DNA of 64,000 nucleotides from Rhizodiscina lignyota (Eukaryota; Ascomycota; Dothideomycetes; Aulographales; Rhizodiscinaceae): positions 372,001 to 436,000 of the forward strand of contig ML978131.1 in NCBI GenBank assembly GCA_010015805.1, read 5' to 3'. A program made the position numbers and the translations under genes. The notes under the pieces are model-generated. The model did not search any database, was not told the DNA's origin, and saw only the letters and a list, made by a program, of their open reading frames with translations. Below, one piece after another: positions 22,103-34,099 of this stretch (position 1 is the stretch's first letter; the number at the start of each line of letters is the position of its first letter).

Positions 22103-23613
22103 ATGTCTGAGCAAGCGCCGTCTGCCGAAGGATCTGGGGGAGGAAAGCGGCCTCGCGGTCGTCCACTGAAGAGCACCGTTGATGAGGACGAGTCTGCTAT
22201 TGTAAGTCAAGTTGATTGAAAGACGCTCGATAGCATCTTTTCACGAATTTGAAGTCCTCGATTGTGAGCATTACGCTTATCGTGACATAGAGAAGAAGAG
22301 CGCGTGTTCGAAAAGCCCAACAGGCCTTCCAGAAACGCAAGGAGGCTGCCGTTCAATCACTCGAAGACCGCCTCGGCGCAGTACAGAATGGCCTGGAGGA
22401 ATTCAGCAACCTGTTCTCCGACTTCACCACTTCCATAACGGAAGCTGGCATAGCGGATTCGCACCCCGACATTCTACGTCAGCTGCATAATCTTACGGAA
22501 AGGTTACTCGCTTTGGCTAACGCTGCGTCGCCACAATCGCCCATGGATATCGATCCAGCCCCCGGCGGTCCAAGTGGCGGTGGAGGGTCTGGGGGTCCTA
22601 GTGGATCGGAAGATCGAGGGGGACCATCCGGTGCGCAAAGCAGAGGTCGTGGCTCGATGTCTGGTGCCCCTGGACTAGGTGTAGAACACCTCTTTTTGTC
22701 AGACGCAGATCCTTCTGGAACTCCGTACACGTCTGCGGATGACCAATCGGGCTTTCCAGATAGTATGCAGACGATGGAGATGACGCTTGCTCTGCAATCG
22801 GTAAATGCCTCGTCTGTTGACCCATGGTCTGACGCTCATGCATTCAGTGCCTTGTGGAGTTCTGGCACCTGGTACAGCGAACCGACAGGACTATCGAGCT
22901 ACCTGTCCGGTAAACCATTCTCGTTCATCGATACGCTGTTTGTCAACTCTCTCAGTATCGCCTTTCACGACATCCTACGTTCTGACAGGAATTGGTCAAA
23001 CCCAATAGCACGCGAGAAGTTTCAGTATTGTCTGAACAGCAGGTCAAGAGATGAGCTGCTCTTGCTGGTACGCCTCGGCTCCGATGCGTTCTTGCAGCGG
23101 TACAGCGCAGGCGAGCCTCCTGAAGGACTCCTTGGTTTCTTCATAAGAAACACTGCTTCACTTGGACACAGTGTTCGCACGAAGATGGCTGAGGATGGCA
23201 CACATGGAGACCACTTGATTGACAACCAAGATATGGAGAATTATTTTCGAGAGAAAGGCGGGTTCCATTTCGATTCTGATACTATACGCATGTCATTACC
23301 TATCCCCTCGAAGGACTCTGCTGAAGCTATCACATCTTCCGGTGACGTTGATAAGAAGTCGCCAACGGCAGCCAAAGAGGCGGCTGAGGAGCTTCTTCAA
23401 ACGTCACAACACTCTGGATCTAGCAGTCCGAACCCGGCCCGGCAAGGCGAAATGCAATCCGCTCAGGCAGCGGTTATCATCACGCTGAACTGTCAGGCAT
23501 TACTTACAGGCTTGGCCGCTATTGGAATCTGCACAGGGAGTGGTGTTGGCTATCGCAAGAGTCGCATCGACGAGGCAATAGTTAAGTCCACCGTCGACAT
23601 GTCTATTCAATAG
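22103..23613 (+). CDS. bZIP transcription factor, 473 aa
   Basis: Exons are 22103-22201 and 22291-23613, joined at Ile33 through an 89-bp GTAAGT...ATAG intron. The N terminus has an AT-hook-like KRPRGRPLK. Directly after the splice comes a basic region and zipper: RRRARVRKAQQAFQKRKEAA followed by SLEDRLGAVQNGLEEFSNLF. The basic region has R/Q substitutions typical of fungal bZIP proteins rather than the exact N-x7-R form. A Gly/Ser/Pro-rich linker follows, then a C-terminal region (SFIDTLFVNSLSIAFHDI, CLNSRSRDELLLLVRLGSDAFL) resembling the helical domain seen in other fungal bZIP proteins. Target genes are unknown. Confidence 0.8.
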
Positions 23614-24784
23614 ATTTCTAGCGTTCAATGAGATAGATACCATTTCAATGAGATACATGTAAGTTCGATAACTTCTAGTTCAATTGCTAAATCAGCTCCG
23701 CCCATAGCTGGAGTCGCCCATTGGCACTAAATTTAGAGTACTGTTCATAGAATACCTGCGGTCGTAGAAAACCGGGTGGCAATATGCATGAAATTTGCGA
23801 AGCTGGAGCGAGCCGTACGAGATCCGGCAGACCGTTGCAAAGACGGAACCGGAACCATTGAGTCAAAAAGTGATTGCGCAGCACCCATAACCTTCCGTTC
23901 TTCTGCATATCCCTCACCGTCGAATCTATCTTTACCGGCCGGCCCGGCCGTGCTCGATGTTGGGACATACTGCAGCGGGAGAAGGACTATCCGATGATAT
24001 CGTATCTGTCGGCTTCAATTCTACCTCCTAACAACCCGACAGATGCATGACGTCAACTTAGAACATCAACATCAATCACCTCAACATCCGAGGTACAGAT
24101 CTAATCTTCTTTCTGAGGTGAACACTCCAGGCTCTAGATGTTGACAATTCAGATCGTGTGCCGCGCTAAAGAAGTTCGTCCACGAGATATGTATGCGCAC
24201 GACAGGCACTGACGCTGCCGAACCTAATCCTCCACACTGCTGTTCGGAGAACTAACTGCATTGGTATATACTTTATTTCCCTGCCAATTGGGGTTCGTAA
24301 GCCATGCCAGAAAGGAGGCCACAACGAAGAACAATATCAATGGCCAAAACCACACACTTTAGACTCCTCTATGGCTGACAGAACTACGGCGATTCCTCAT
24401 CGCGATACAGAGCTGTGTACCGTGAACACCAAATCCTCTTTTTGGACGTGTTTCGACTGGATCGTAGATCTCAATACGCTATATACGAATTCTGGAGACG
24501 ACATTGCAATGAAGTCCGCCGCATTATGGAGCAGAGCCGCAGCAATCATCTAAAATTTGTCCGCGAGCCTTCCATAGAAAGCAGCTGCACCAGATGTGCT
24601 TGCTAATTCAAAGGATCAAGAGCAAAACCAGCCCCTTCGAAATAGTATATATATCGCTTTGGTTTGAGACTTTCTTTCTGTCCCTCAACACGCGTTCAAT
24701 TTCATATCAACCGCGCTCAGAGGATCTCTTCAATCACTCAAGATTTATATTGCATATCTAAACTCGTCGAGGTTCATCACAACC
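23614..24784. other. Gap upstream of the SDR gene
   Basis: A plus-strand open stretch at about 24415-24580 (containing FLDVFRLDRRSQYAIYEFW) has some coding texture but no ATG context, splice partner or family match. It may be a relic. A short direct repeat (TTTCAATGAGATA) occurs near 23625-23655. The last 150 bp are SDR promoter. Confidence 0.35.
24646..24654 (+). promoter_or_regulatory. TATA box of the SDR gene
   Basis: TATATATAT lies 131 bp upstream of the ATG at 24785 and is followed by a CT-rich leader, the usual arrangement of an inducible fungal promoter. Confidence 0.5.
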
Positions 24785-25701
24785 ATGGCAGAAGGATTCA
24801 CGTCTCAGTTCCACTACAGCACCTACCCTTCGGTCTCGCCCACTCGCCCGGAGCTGTCACTGAAAGGCAAATCAGTCTTGGTGACGGGCGGTGGCTATGG
24901 CATCGGTCCAGCGATCGTGGAGTCTTTTGCACAGGCTGGAGCTTCGAAGATTGCACTCAGTGGCCGAACGGAATCGAAGCTCAAAGGCACCGCAGAGAAC
25001 TTCGGGAGGAAGTACCGCTCGACAGAGTTCCACCCATTTGTGGCCGATGTCACCGACGCTAAAGCTGTGAAGGAGATATTCGACACGTTCGGTGTGCCTG
25101 ATGTTCTTGTGCGTTGCAACTGTTTGTACGCCATCCAGAGCAAGGAGCTGACTTAACGTAACAGGTCAACAATGCCGGGTACATGGCCGAGATCAAGCCC
25201 ATCGTAGAGTTCGACAATCTCCGCGACGACTGGTGGAAGGCCTTCGAGCCTAACATTCTCGTTACGGCCACTGTGACGCAAGCCTACCTACTTGCTCGAA
25301 AGGCCGCCGGAACAACATCTCCAGGAACGGTCCTGACCATCTCCACCCTTGGCGTCCATTGGGGGACTCAACTCATTGGAGTATCCAATTATTCGGCAAG
25401 CAAAGCTGGCCAACTCCGCATGATGGAATTGTTCGCGGCGGAGGTGGGCGACGAGGTCAGGTTTGTGACCGTGCATCCAGGAGCGGTTGACACGGCGATG
25501 AGCATGAAATCCGGCCTGAAGGGTAAGCTCGTGGAGACGGACCTCGATATGGTCGGCAACTGGATGGTGTGGGCGACCGCCAATGCCGATTGGATGGACG
25601 GCAGGTTCTTCTGGCTCGGATGGGACGTTGACGAGCTGTTGAAGAAGAAAGACGAGATTCTGGAGAAGAATTTGCTGACGTACACTATTGTTGGCCTGTG
25701 A
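24785..25701 (+). CDS. Classical short-chain dehydrogenase/reductase, 286 aa
   Basis: Exons are 24785-25108 and 25165-25701, with a 56-bp intron inside the VNNAG motif (DVL|VNNAGYM). The Rossmann dinucleotide motif is TGGGYGIG at about residues 37-44. The structural NNAG, the catalytic Ser in LTISTLG and the YSASK catalytic pair are all present, so the enzyme should be active. Length is normal for the classical SDR group. The residue after the first beta strand (SGRT) suggests NADP(H) preference, but only weakly. Substrate is unknown. No neighbouring biosynthetic genes suggest a pathway. Confidence 0.9.
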
Positions 25702-25923
25702 TGGTTTGGCCTCCGATTAACATCGATGGCTTCATATGAAAATTTTATTATGATTGATGGAGCGAATCCTATGAAATACATCGGAGTCGATTAAACTGTA
25801 ATCGCCAATTCCATCCTATAAAACAAGTTCCGTCTGCTTTCTATACGAATTGAGTCGTTGGTTTCCAACTACATGCGCTTATCCACTTGATCAAGTGCTC
25901 AATGCAGCGGTGGCTGCTGGGGT

Positions 25924-26875
25924 TCAGCTACCAGTGGGGGCAGAACGCTGCATTCTTCGGTCCTCCATTAATTGTTTGAATACGTCCATGGACTGGGGAT
26001 GATTGAACATCATGGCGTTATTTTCGGCAGTGTTGCCCGTAATTTCAAGGTGATCGATGTGCCTTGACAGGTCATCTCCGATCGCTTCATTGACCATAAG
26101 TGATTGGTGTTTTGCCAAGTTGCGGGTGATGATGCGCGTCAAGTGCTTCGGAGAACCACCTGAGCTGCTTGACAGTGTCCTCGATAGTTCCGAACCCTCT
26201 GTGGAAAGGCAGTCATCACTTGATAATGACAGGACATCGAGATCGCTCGGTAGCACTTTCTCGTCACCTACTATTAAGTAAGCTCTTCCTCGTCGTTTGT
26301 CTCATATTAGCAAGCTTGCCTTGACTTGACAGATCTTTAACTCGCGAATCAATCTTGAGTTCACTCCCCTGGCCCTTGCCTGACATCAGCACAAGCCTCC
26401 GATCGATTCGACGTATTACTTTTCTGTTTTCTCTAACTCCGTGTTCAATGCTACGTGTCATAGCCACATGCTCGACATGTATGTCCATCCGAAGGTCGTC
26501 CTTAACACGTCTGAGCTCGCCCATGATATTCGTAAGGTCCTTCTGGTCGTTTGAACCATGTATCAATTGGTGTGAGAACTGACGAAGGGAGGAGCTTTTG
26601 TCGCCCGGATGTACCCGTTTAAGCCAACCAAGCAGCTTGTGCTCAGTAGATTCGAGTTTTTCCAACGTCGCGACGACGCTCGGCACTGTCTGTAGTGCTT
26701 CCTCATCTTTAATGACTTGGATAATTGATCTGATGCTCTTGAGCTCTTCTAAATGACTCTCAAGCAGTTCCGCAAGCTCCTTCTGACGTTCATAAGCTCG
26801 TCGAAGGCGCTTGATTAGCTCGATTGCCGCCTCAAGCAGTTGGACAACTGCTGAGACCGTTCCAAGTACTTCGGC
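25924..26875 (-). pseudogene. Fungal N-terminal-domain protein gene lacking a start codon
   Basis: From 26875 the minus strand reads AEVLGTVSAVVQLLEAAIEL and continues through KELAELLESHLEELKSI, HPGDKSSSLRQFSHQLIHGS and VIRRIDRRLVLM. This closely resembles the helical fungal N-terminal domain found alone or ahead of NACHT/ankyrin-type STAND proteins. Family members I recall begin MAEVLG, but here the codon before AEV is TAG, in the sequence TTAGGCC. A T missing from TTATGGCC would explain that. To stay in frame with the second part (26256-25924) a GC-AG intron (CAAG|GCAAGC...AGTAG) is needed. I infer a decaying or unusually spliced gene; a short upstream exon is the alternative. Confidence 0.5.
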
Positions 26876-28808
26876 CTAACCACCAAGTCAGCAATGCTCG
26901 GACGAAAGGAGTCGCGGAGAAATGACCATTAACTACCAGAGCAGAGGGTTTCCCTTAAGTGTTCAATGTCCTGAGATAGGTATTACAGAGGAGGGGTTCG
27001 TTCGACCTGAACCGCGACTCTGCCGTCTAACTACGCGATCCGCTCCTCCTCTTGTACTGATTGAGTCATCCTTGAGCCTCAATCGATTTACTCCAATTAT
27101 CTTCAGACACATATTGATCACTTTGCGCATGGAAACCTGCAGCTGGAAAGCAGGGAGGGCTTATGCGCTTATCATCTCATTGGAGTCGAACGGGCTCGGC
27201 TGGCGAAACTTCAAACCGCAAACCCCAGTCACGAGCTTGACCGGTTGCCCCAGGCATCAAATCGAGTATAGCACCGTCGGGCGTCCATGAATGAGATGCG
27301 ATCATGCGGGGGCGCAGCACGAGCTGCGCGACGGACTACATGAAGTGCCCTTAAGACCGTTACTCGGACTTCAGTTCGCATGTTTTGATGCGCGTCATCC
27401 CTATCCTTCAACCCCACGCGTTCTCCTGAGGTTGCTTTCGGAAATGCATCTACGTTCGCTCTGAACGATGACCACATTGCCTTTGGGTCTTTCGCTGCCG
27501 TTTTCAATTGCGACTCCAGTCGAAAAGGGCGACAAAACCAAACCTGTCGTATCGTCAGCGGTTTGCAGAAACAAGGCGACAGAGAACGCTCAACAGTTTA
27601 ACGCTCCAGTGGGCGGGAAGCATACCTATAAAGTCAGAGCGGTAACCAATCAGTATGTTCCTGGGAGTCCGGGACTTCCTTTTCTTCGTCAAAGAGCTCT
27701 TTTGAGCTAAGCCGAGTCGCAGCTACCACATCTCAGGCGACATTTACTTGTATCGTCCTGTGAACACGCGTGCGGATTCCAGTTCATTATATGTTGATAC
27801 ACCATATCCGTACCCAGTCATTTCAAATACGACGAAAGTCATAGCTGCCGAGGTTGTTCACAAGTATCATTATGGATCAATTGAAATAGTGAATAGCTGA
27901 TCCTGGATAGATCAAAGATACTCAAACGCCAACTGCTCGGAAGCAGTACGTGCGATTAGAGGGCTCCAAGGGCGAGTGGGGGACAGTCTGCGCTCAAGCC
28001 TCCCCAGACGCCGAAACTAATTGGATCTCTGGGAGGATAGTCAGACGACATGGTCTCAAAACTTGCCAGAATAAACAATCGAAGACGATCTCGTATCAGG
28101 GAAGACGTATAACATCAAACACCCAAGTAAAGGCCCTCGTCCTATTCGACAGATCTTGCAATGGGCCTTGTCGACATCGGTTTTACATTGTCGAGCATGT
28201 GGGATTCGACGTTCTTTTCGGGGATTTTAAAGAAATGAAAACCGCTACCTGCTAATAAAATTTTGAGGCGTCCAGCGATTCGGAGGAGGAGTTTCACGAG
28301 GTACAGCAATAGCTCGCGCGGTGAAGGGACAACAGGATCTAGCTTTCGGCGCCGGTTCATGGTCATCGTGAAGAACTTCACAGGTTTTCAAATGCGTCTC
28401 TTAGGCGCAAAGACGGTCGCTGGTTTCTTTTGGTAGATATTTTCCGAGAGGAAGCACGGTGTCAGGTTGTCTGGATATACGGAGGAACCAACTGCTGTGC
28501 AACCCGAATGTGTAACCTGGCAACACTGTAACGGAACGGAATGTCCTAATAACATTTAGATTTAAACAAATGATTTTGATTGATATCTTATTATGTTAGT
28601 GATTCATCCGCTCTCTCTGAAGCTGGGACAAGCTCATTACGAACATTACTGTATCATTATTTCGCCTTTCAAAAACCGAGAAGCACGAGGCCACGAGGAT
28701 CGAGGCTCGAGCTAACAACAATGCGCACGAGCCAACAGACCTGATTTTTCTATAGATCTACTCAGTACTCAGCTTGCAAGTAAGCTTAAGCCAAGTGGCC
28801 TTATACAA
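26876..28808. other. 1.9 kb gene-poor, partly AT-rich stretch
   Basis: No open frame carries a recognisable domain. A minus-strand frame at about 27229-27507 and a plus-strand frame at 27950-28255 look like chance or relics. From about 28440 to 28760 the sequence is AT-rich, with many TA and TG/CA steps as in old, mutated repeats, but no terminal repeats are visible. Confidence 0.35.
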
Positions 28809-29503
28809 TCAAGCGCTTGTGTGCCAAGATTTCAAGACTCTCCCATTATCCTCGACTTTATCGCCGTCTTCGCCGTTTTCCTCAGCAGGCAGCGCCCTCT
28901 TCATCCCCTTCCACTTCTCATTCTCGTTATAAGAGCACTCAGGGCCTGTGTTGTTTATTCGACAATTACCGCAGACGCCGTCAAAGCGTCCGGGAATGCG
29001 AATGCAGTCCTGATCACACTATAAGAAAAACAAATCAAAATTTAGATAAGTTGACATACTATATATATACGATAACGTGGGTCTACACGCGCTTTAGCAC
29101 ACCCAACACATTCCCTATCCATGGTCTTACCACTATAGTTAAGTATCAGTGATATATTAGTATAGTAGTAAGTTAAAGAAATATACCGTGACTGGATTAG
29201 TAGCGATTCTAGCTTTCGCGTCTGATCCTGGGTATGCCTCGGGATGGCCTTGCCTTCCTGGATATGGACAAGCTCGCCCTTTTGAGCCAGTAAAGTCTCC
29301 CATTCTGGTCTGATGAAGAAGCCCGCCTTTCGCAACTATCGTATTATCAGTAGCCGGTCTCGAAAATGTATGATTCTGCCATTTAGCCATACATTATCAC
29401 CCCGAACGTCATACGTCTTCTGGAGCCCATCAGCAGCCTTCAGCCATCTAATCCTATATAATGGCTGAATAAGACCTTTCTTCGGTGCATCTGCCATGTT
29501 CAT
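28809..29503 (-). CDS. DUF3716-like small cysteine-motif protein, 171 aa
   Basis: Four exons join in phase: 29503-29393, 29335-29187, 29132-29087 and 29018-28809, with introns of 57, 54 and 68 bp. The assembled C-terminal half contains RECVGCAKARCDQDCIR, GRFDGVCGNCRI and TGPECSYNE. This is a C-x2-C ... C-x2-C ... C array matching what I remember of DUF3716, a fungal domain of unknown function that probably binds zinc. The cysteine array is created only by splicing, because its first half lies in the 46-nt third exon. The N-terminal part contains PLYRIRWLKAADG and FFIRPEWETLLAQKGELVH. The start (MNMADAPKK) is the first ATG of the open exon; a longer 5' end is possible. Confidence 0.65.
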
Positions 29504-29891
29504 GTTATTAGCACCCGATCGGCTTCGGTGTCCTCGGCATCTTTGGTGTCCAGCGTGAACGCCGTAGCAATGCAAGGCGGCGTGGATGGAGCGGAGAGGA
29601 GGATGTTGAGCTCTGGATCTGAGAGAGATATGCCCGCAATCAAGTTTTGTGCTAGTTAAGATCTCACCGGTCGATCCGAAACATAAATTGGGTTTAGGCA
29701 CTTCTTAGCGCGTCCGAGGTGTCGGAAGTTTAACTTGCCGCACCATCGAACTTGACTTCGAAGCATATCGGCTTCTAATGACATCTCGCCAATGCACTCA
29801 ATTCCGGTTGTCGTCCGATTAATCGTCGTTCCCGGCTCCTGCGATCATGCGTGACATGTAAGATGTCTCCAAGGCCGAGGATTAGTCCCCA

Positions 29892-31379
29892 ATGAGCCTC
29901 CATCATCCATTCTCACCTCACCAAACGCCTCTACCTCAGTCTAATAATCCGGTGATGTCAGAGGTCTATAGAATAGCGGAAAGGCTGGTCCAGAGATTTC
30001 CAGATAAGGCCATCGAACTTCTTGCCCATCACTGCGACGTCAACACTTTAGCGCAATATCTCCAAGAGGCTTGCGACAGGAGACCGCTGGACTTTCATAC
30101 GGTACTGAGCTCAGGAGGAAGTGACTCAAGTTCTCAATCATCGTATTCTCGAACGCCGCGGGATGCTCTTCAACACCGCCAATCTGTCGTGCCTGATAGA
30201 CGCTACAGTCCTACACCATCCTCGCAGGCCTCATCACCAATTCTTACTTCGCCGTCGAGTCAACAGCATCCGCTTACCAAAGGTGTTGAATTTGTAGATG
30301 CACTCGATTCTGACCCAGAACCGAAGAGATTGAGTATGAGAAGCGATGCTCAGTCCTACAGTTTAATTAGTGAGGACACCGTCCGCGAAAGGTTGCACCT
30401 AAAGGTAGAAGACATTGGAAGTCCGCGATCGGTCCCATATAATGATGCACAGTTAGAGATCTTTCAGACCGTCTCGCTCACCTGGAAGAAGCTGAACTCG
30501 TGGCGGACGCATGGAGCTACGTGCTTTCTAGTTCAGTCAGACCTGCTAGACGTCGACGTTATTGTCGGAAAGTTGAGAGCTGAAGACCTCATAAGACAAA
30601 CAGGTAACCGTGCGTATCCTGAACTATATGCCAAAAGTACTGAGACTTCCAAAGGCTGACCTTGCATAGCTTTTGCGGCGCAATCTCCTCAACAGGGCAG
30701 TCGTGGGGTTTTCCATCCGCAGCCACAAAAAGCTAGCAACCAAGGGCCGAGAGGCGAGGATTTGTCAATTGCGTACTCGTCTATTGAAGATTTCCCCGAT
30801 GCGACCCCACCACATGTGATGGTTAGGCAAGTTTCTCAGCGGTCATCGACAAATAGAACTAGCAACGTTCTCAGAGAGAGACAGCATCCTATTGTCACAG
30901 ATAGGACGAGGACATCGAATATGCCGCAGTCGTCAAAGTCGTCCAAGATTCCGCGGCGACAAAATTCTCCTGCTAGAAGTTCTGGATCCGCTTCGTCTCG
31001 TGTATCCGGCCGCCATCCGCATGGCCACTCTTCCATGGCTCCTTCTCACACCCAAAGGACTTCACAACCGGAATCAGCTCGGGTCAGGATTGTATGGGAA
31101 GGCATTCAAGTTACAGCGAGATTTAGGCTCAGCGCCTCAGGGGAAGCCTTTCTTGAAGATTTAAACCAAGCGATTGGCCCAATGACTCGTGTAGATCGAC
31201 ACGTGCACTACGTTCGGTTCTCTACAGAGAAGGGAGAGAGTGTGACGAACTCCTGCGAAGTAAATCTGTTGGAAGACGACGTGGCTCTTGATTGGGAAGA
31301 TGCTGTGGAATGGATAAAATCTAAAATGGAAATCGCGCCTCGGCTCTATGCCATGATCGAGCAACGCGATGCGGGTTGA
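29892..31379 (+). CDS. Unrecognised, largely disordered protein, 473 aa
   Basis: Exons are 29892-30603 and 30670-31379, with a 66-bp intron (ACAG|GTAACC...GCATAG|CT). The N terminus has a helical segment (VYRIAERLVQRFPDKAIELL). A Ser/Pro/Gln-rich disordered region follows, then a folded patch (DAQLEIFQTVSLTWKKLNSW, DLLDVDVIVGKL), then a second basic, Ser-rich disordered region. The C-terminal 90 residues (ARVRIVWEGIQVTARFRLSA ... DWEDAVEWIKSKM) look like a compact beta-rich domain. I do not recognise a family. No signal peptide or membrane helix is seen. It lies near the fungal N-terminal-domain gene and the DUF3716-like gene, an accessory-looking neighbourhood. Confidence 0.65.
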
Positions 31380-32839
31380 GACATAGCACTCATCGAAGCA
31401 ATACATTCCAATTAAGCTACATATGTAGCATTCCGAGCAGACCAGCAGACACGTCCCGGCGAGGTATGCCATATACCTGTCTGTACATATGATGGTAATC
31501 ATAATGGCCTTTTTTGGAACTGGAACACGAAAGATTGTGAGTAAGCACTATCCTCGCTGTATGATTGTGTAGATGCTAAGTGCTGTTACTAATACGAAGG
31601 AGCTAGTTTGCAGCGAGCGAACAGTCTGCGGAGCCACTCTTCTAAAGTTGGCCCTGGCACTTCTAAGAAGCTTCCTCGCGTTGGTGAAGTCGCACTCGAG
31701 ATTGTCAGAGAGTAACTTACCCAGCCTGCCTTGGAATATTTGCTTCCCGTTGTCACTGAAAAGGCACGCTGTTGCTTATCTTGTTCGACCGTCGGAAACT
31801 GGCACTTTAATAGTCCAGCTTCAGCGACAATGCCACATACAACTCGTTTATGCAGGACTAGAAGTGGGTAGTCTCCCCACTATATAATGGAACCGGCCAA
31901 TCTCACCAGACACTGATGGGGACTTACCAATCCTTTCCGTTCGTCACAGCAGTCTTGGCAAATGACAACCATACGCTTAATGCTTCTTTTTCATCTCGCG
32001 TGCAGTCAATAGAACGTGCGGAGGCTGAGAATGTGGTCGCGTGGGCCTTAGCATTTTTAGTGTCGGAGAGCAGCCCCAAAACATGTCAAGCAAGCAGGAA
32101 AAACGGACGTAGTGTCGAATGAGGTGAGAGTATGATGAAGTATAAGGAATCATTGTAGATAGGAGGCTAATTTTCGGCCAATCGGGTTAGCGCTAACACA
32201 CCCTGGTGTGGATCCATTCCTTCGCACGATACTACGCGTCTCTTCAGCCTCCTCAGGCATCCGTTTCACATACTGTAAACTAGGTATAACTATTTCTAAA
32301 ATTATCCAGGCAGCTTTCATTCGCTCGTGCTAAATTCCCGATGATCGACATACGGCCACGTACCTCGATGGAGGCATATCTCATACGCTGGCTACGCCTC
32401 TCCTTGACGCGCGCGTCAAACCATCTAGTAATGGCCTATTCAGGGCAACGCATTCTCCATTTTCACGTTCAGGTGATTATTCAACTACTAGAAGATCTGC
32501 GAGGCTCATCCCCGGGTTGTCGATGGAAGCACGATCTTCAAGTTCTACCTCGTATTCTACTACGTGTATTCCCGGAGTGCCGACAACAGCGCCGGTGGAC
32601 ACAAGGTACAGAATCCAATGTCTCACCTTTTGTCTCCGTCTATCCGTCTTCTCAAGCTTAACTTTTGGCTCTCTAAGCATCAAGAGAATACGAGTGAGGC
32701 ATTGCATAGGGAAATGATTCCCTTCGACGTCACACTTAATTTGGGGTCCTCTGCGTTGCGCGTATTTAAGTGCTTGACGTCTAGGCACTTAGAAAGTCTC
32801 TCATAATATGGTTTGAATTCTTGTATACATACAGTGACC
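31380..32839. other. Gap upstream of the aspartic protease gene
   Basis: No gene is supported. Open frames up to about 100 codons occur on both strands without motifs. The right end should contain the protease promoter. Confidence 0.4.
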
Positions 32840-34099
32840 ATGTTTCTTTCAGAGCTCGTGGCGTTATCTGCATTGTTTTCTTTCGTTCTGGGTAGTCATC
32901 CCAAGATTTCGTTGAGAGCAAAGAGCAAAAGCGAAAAGGTTGCTCGCCGCGATGTGAACGGGGCTGGCAACGTTACTCTTGCCAATTACTTCAATGGAAC
33001 AGACCTTCAGTGGTATGGGGCAATTGGTGTGGGCACGCCTCCACAGAATCTGTTCGTACACCCGTCAAACATGCAACTCTCGTCCTAATATATTCACAGG
33101 ACTGTGGTATTTGACAGCGCATCCACTGATTTGCTAATCCCTTCGGTCGCCTGCTCGCCCTCGAACGGCTGCCCGTCGGAGGGCATTGAGGGGCCGCTCC
33201 ACAAGTTCAATCAAAACAGCTCGTCGACGTTCCACACTCAGAACAAAGGCTTCTATGCTCCCTTCGGCACCGGGATCGGTGTCGCTCCCTCTGATTTTGA
33301 GTCCCAAACCGGTATCATCGCCACCGACACTGTCTGTGTATCGGGGCTCTGTGCCAAAAATCAGACAATGGGACTTGTGATGAATGAGACGGCAGGATTC
33401 GCAAATGATCCATTTGATGGCATCCTCGGCTTGGCTTTCCCAGCCTTGGGAGTTACCGGCAACGGATCTTTTTTCAATTCGCTGGTGCAGGCGAAGGCTG
33501 TCGCTGAAGCACTCTACGGCTTCTATCTCACCCCGAATGTGGTCGGCGGCGCGGAACTGACTCTGGGCGGCATTGACGAGTCGAAAATCGAAAGCAACAT
33601 CACATACGCCAAAGTCGCGCCACCGTTCTGGAACGTGACATTCGACGACTTGACCGTGAACGGCGTATCCGTTAATCTTACCTACAAACAAGCTCTCTTC
33701 GACACCGGCACATCCAACGTCGTTGGAGGTGATATCTCACAACTGCAGGAAATTTATGGAATAATCTCGCCCAAGATCAAGCTCATCGACAAGAATGGCG
33801 CGTTTGGCATGCCATGCTCCGAGATCCAGGAGATCGTGGAGGCGAACGTCAAATTTACAATCTCTGGAAAGACGTTCATGATCCCCACACCGGAGTTGTT
33901 TGTCGGCGAATATCCGAGCCTGCCAGGGGTATGTCAGGCGTTCTGGAATGCGGACGTGACGAATTCGTATGGTGGTGCTTTCATTGTGGGTGCCAGCTTG
34001 CTCAAGTACTACTACTCGGTTTGGGACTTTGGCAACTCGAGATTCGGGCTCGCGGACACGGATATCTCGCCGCCGAGAGTGTCCGACGCAGACCAATAA
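32840..34099 (+). CDS. Secreted pepsin-like aspartic protease with atypical N-lobe, 403 aa
   Basis: Exons are 32840-33051 and 33100-34099, joined by a 48-bp GTTCGT...ACAG intron inside the codon for Leu71. A signal peptide (MFLSELVALSALFSFVLG) is followed by a basic propeptide ending in VARR, a Kex2-type site. The mature A1 fold is evident: WYGAIGVGTPPQNL, DGILGLAFPALG, YGFYLTPN, the second active-site motif LFDTGTSN (Asp272), and C-terminal FIVGASLLKYYYSVWDFGN. The first motif, however, is VVFDSASTDLLIP (Asp76-Ser-Ala instead of DTG or DSG), and the flap reads FGTG where pepsins have YGTG. Both aspartates remain. Many N-x-S/T sites suggest glycosylation. Activity is uncertain. Confidence 0.88.

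Noticed and set aside
24415-24606. Frame containing FLDVFRLDRRSQYAIYEFW
   Set aside because: Looks somewhat coding, but I could find no start, splice partner or family. Kept only as a note in the gap description.
28440-28760. AT-rich stretch considered as a retroelement or transposon remnant
   Set aside because: No terminal repeats, no coding traces and no boundaries could be seen.
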